Shown here one piece after another: positions 23,320 through 24,451 of a stretch of 24,451 nucleotides of DNA. Numbering within the stretch: the stretch's first letter is position 1; each line of letters begins with the position of its first letter. Source of the DNA: Gemmatimonadota bacterium (GTDB lineage: Bacteria > Latescibacterota > UBA2968 > UBA8231); contig PATE01000052.1 of NCBI GenBank assembly GCA_002712305.1, positions 1-24,451 of the forward strand, read 5' to 3'. The notes under the pieces are model-generated. The model made no database searches and was not told the DNA's origin. It worked only from the letters and a program-made list of their open reading frames with translations. A program made the position numbers and the translations under genes.

Positions 23320-24451
23320 TTACGAGAGCACATCCCGCCGATATAGGTAGATGCGACCGTCCTCGGTTCCCAACACCATGTCGTTGTGAGGCTGGCCGAA
23401 CCAGTTGGTGAAACAGGGATTGAGGGCATGCCCCATCCCACGCCGCAGCACGTCGTCACCCACCCGTATTTCCTGCGGGACCTTGTAGAGAGGTTCGGAG
23501 CGAGTACCGATGTTTTCGAACCGAATCAGCCCGGCCCCTTCCCCACCACCGCCCACGGTCTCGAGGCGATAACGATCTGCCTCGATGATCAATCGATGAC
23601 CGTGTGTTCCCAGGATGAGGTCGTAACGACCGTCTCCATACCAATCCACGACAGCCATGCGAGTCCGGCCATACATATTGTCCGTCACCTGTTGACCACT
23701 CTCCATCAGGAGAGGGCCTTGCTTGGTGAAGGAGAGGACATCGGATCCATGGTTGGTGTACTGGCAGAGCGTGCCGTCAGCTTCCTTGGCGATCATTCGC
23801 GTGACATCTTCTCCCTCGATCTGGAAGAACGCGGGCATGGTGCGCCAAGGATTCTGCATCACCTCGCCAGCAGAATCATCCCTGCGGGAACCATCTGAGA
23901 GATACAGCCTCTCGCCTCGAGCGAAAATCGCCTTCTGCGGCGTGCCGATGTTTCTGTAGAAATTGAGAAACCCTCTGCTCTCGGATACGACCAGATCGAT
24001 CAGACCGTCCTGGTCCAGGTCCACGGCGATGGGTGAACTGTAGCCGTTCTCGTTCTCGAGGATCTGTTTGAAACACCCAGGATATCTGATGACCTCGCCA
24101 CCGGCTCGGACCTTTTCGCCGACTGTGAAGACCGGGGTCTCGGCACTGCCTGCGTTCTCGAAGTAGTGCAACTCGCCCCATTCACTACCAACGATCAATT
24201 CAGGCCGGCCGTCACCATTCCAGTCGGCGCAGGCGGGGACGGCGAAGGCGCCGACGAACATGGAAGGATTCCTGGCGCCAATCACCTCTGCATGGGCAAG
24301 CACCGGTTTCCCGTCGGAGGCGGCCCTGTTGGCGAAGCGCGCCAGATAACCCTCGTTGGTGGCCACCACCAACTCGCGTTTCGAAGTGGGACGCCATCGC
24401 ACGGTCTGCAGGGATGATATCTGGGGCGAGACATCTCGCAGACGAGCGTCC
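23320..24451 (-). CDS. FG-GAP/VCBS-type repeat protein, C-terminal part (runs off right edge)
   Basis: The frame is open from the right edge to TAA at 23320, at least 376 residues, so the true start is beyond the window; the GTG at 24400-24402 is internal. Integrin-like FG-GAP repeats are visible with Ca2+-binding Asp-rich loops: DWNGDGRPELIVGSEWGELHYFEN, DLDQDGLIDLVVSESRGFLNFYRN and DWYGDGRYDLILGTHGHRLI. Each is a blade of a beta-propeller. Such proteins are usually extracellular or outer-membrane-attached and act in adhesion or ligand binding, but the N-terminal signal region is not in view. It converges with the PhyH-HEAT gene. Its ligand is unknown. Confidence 0.85.
   Translation of the reverse strand, partial: DARLRDVSPQISSLQTVRWRPTSKRELVVATNEGYLARFANRAASDGKPVLAHAEVIGARNPSMFVGAFAVPACADWNGDGRPELIVGSEWGELHYFENAGSAETPVFTVGEKVRAGGEVIRYPGCFKQILENENGYSSPIAVDLDQDGLIDLVVSESRGFLNFYRNIGTPQKAIFARGERLYLSDGSRRDDSAGEVMQNPWRTMPAFFQIEGEDVTRMIAKEADGTLCQYTNHGSDVLSFTKQGPLLMESGQQVTDNMYGRTRMAVVDWYGDGRYDLILGTHGHRLIIEADRYRLETVGGGGEGAGLIRFENIGTRSEPLYKVPQEIRVGDDVLRRGMGHALNPCFTNWFGQPHNDMVLGTEDGRIYLYRRDVLS

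Noticed and set aside
1-24451. CRISPR array, insertion sequence, tRNA or rRNA
   Set aside because: No regularly spaced repeats, no transposase motifs, no terminal inverted repeats and no tRNA/rRNA-like stretch were seen on either strand.

Overview
This is a bacterial chromosome segment, GC-rich by eye, with Shine-Dalgarno sites, ATG/GTG/TTG starts and 4-bp ATGA/GTGA gene overlaps. I see no rRNA, tRNA, CRISPR array, transposase or phage gene. The family mix is four phytanoyl-CoA-dioxygenase-like (PhyH) oxygenases, two mandelate-racemase/enolase-type enzymes, CBM9-like proteins, a BNR/sialidase-like protein, an M14 metallopeptidase, an FG-GAP protein and a sulfotransferase. It recalls uncultivated Latescibacterota or Poribacteria-like bacteria, many of them marine or sponge-associated. 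That assignment is an inference from gene content, not from a marker gene.

Layout. 1-275 (-) is the N-terminal part of a sulfotransferase that runs off the left edge. 456-3151 (+) is a tight set: a cyclic-nucleotide-binding-domain gene broken by an in-frame amber codon, an enolase-superfamily dehydratase-like gene overlapping it by 4 bp, and a PhyH oxygenase. 3177-7534 (-) reads, in transcription order, as a metallophosphoesterase fused to a sugar-isomerase-type TIM barrel, an M14-type metallopeptidase, a 56-residue arginine-rich protein, and a second PhyH oxygenase. 7599-8420 (+) is an NAD-dependent epimerase. 8449-11884 (-) is a BNR/sialidase-like protein followed by a 646-residue protein of unknown family. 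12071-12901 (+) is a third PhyH oxygenase. 12914-16226 (-) is a degraded TonB-dependent receptor followed by two overlapping CBM9-like genes. 16615-17694 (+) is a second, atypical enolase-superfamily gene. 17725-20078 (-) is a 2,4-dienoyl-CoA-reductase-type Fe-S flavoprotein and a small hypothetical gene. 20393-23289 (+) is a class I fumarase overlapping a PhyH-HEAT-repeat fusion. 23320 to the right edge (-) is an FG-GAP/VCBS-type repeat protein.

How the genes may work together. Most are catabolic or glycan-related: two enolase-superfamily enzymes, a sugar-isomerase-like barrel, an epimerase, a sialidase-like propeller, carbohydrate-binding modules, a sulfotransferase and several Fe(II)/2-oxoglutarate oxygenases. 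This fits a heterotroph working on modified sugars, glycans or small organic acids, but no single pathway can be read off. The least ordinary items are the PhyH-HEAT fusion translationally coupled to fumarase, the phosphoesterase-TIM-barrel fusion with a changed metal motif, the enolase homologue with His-His at the third metal-ligand position, and two genes caught in decay (the amber-interrupted cNMP gene and the frameshifted, 3'-truncated TonB receptor).
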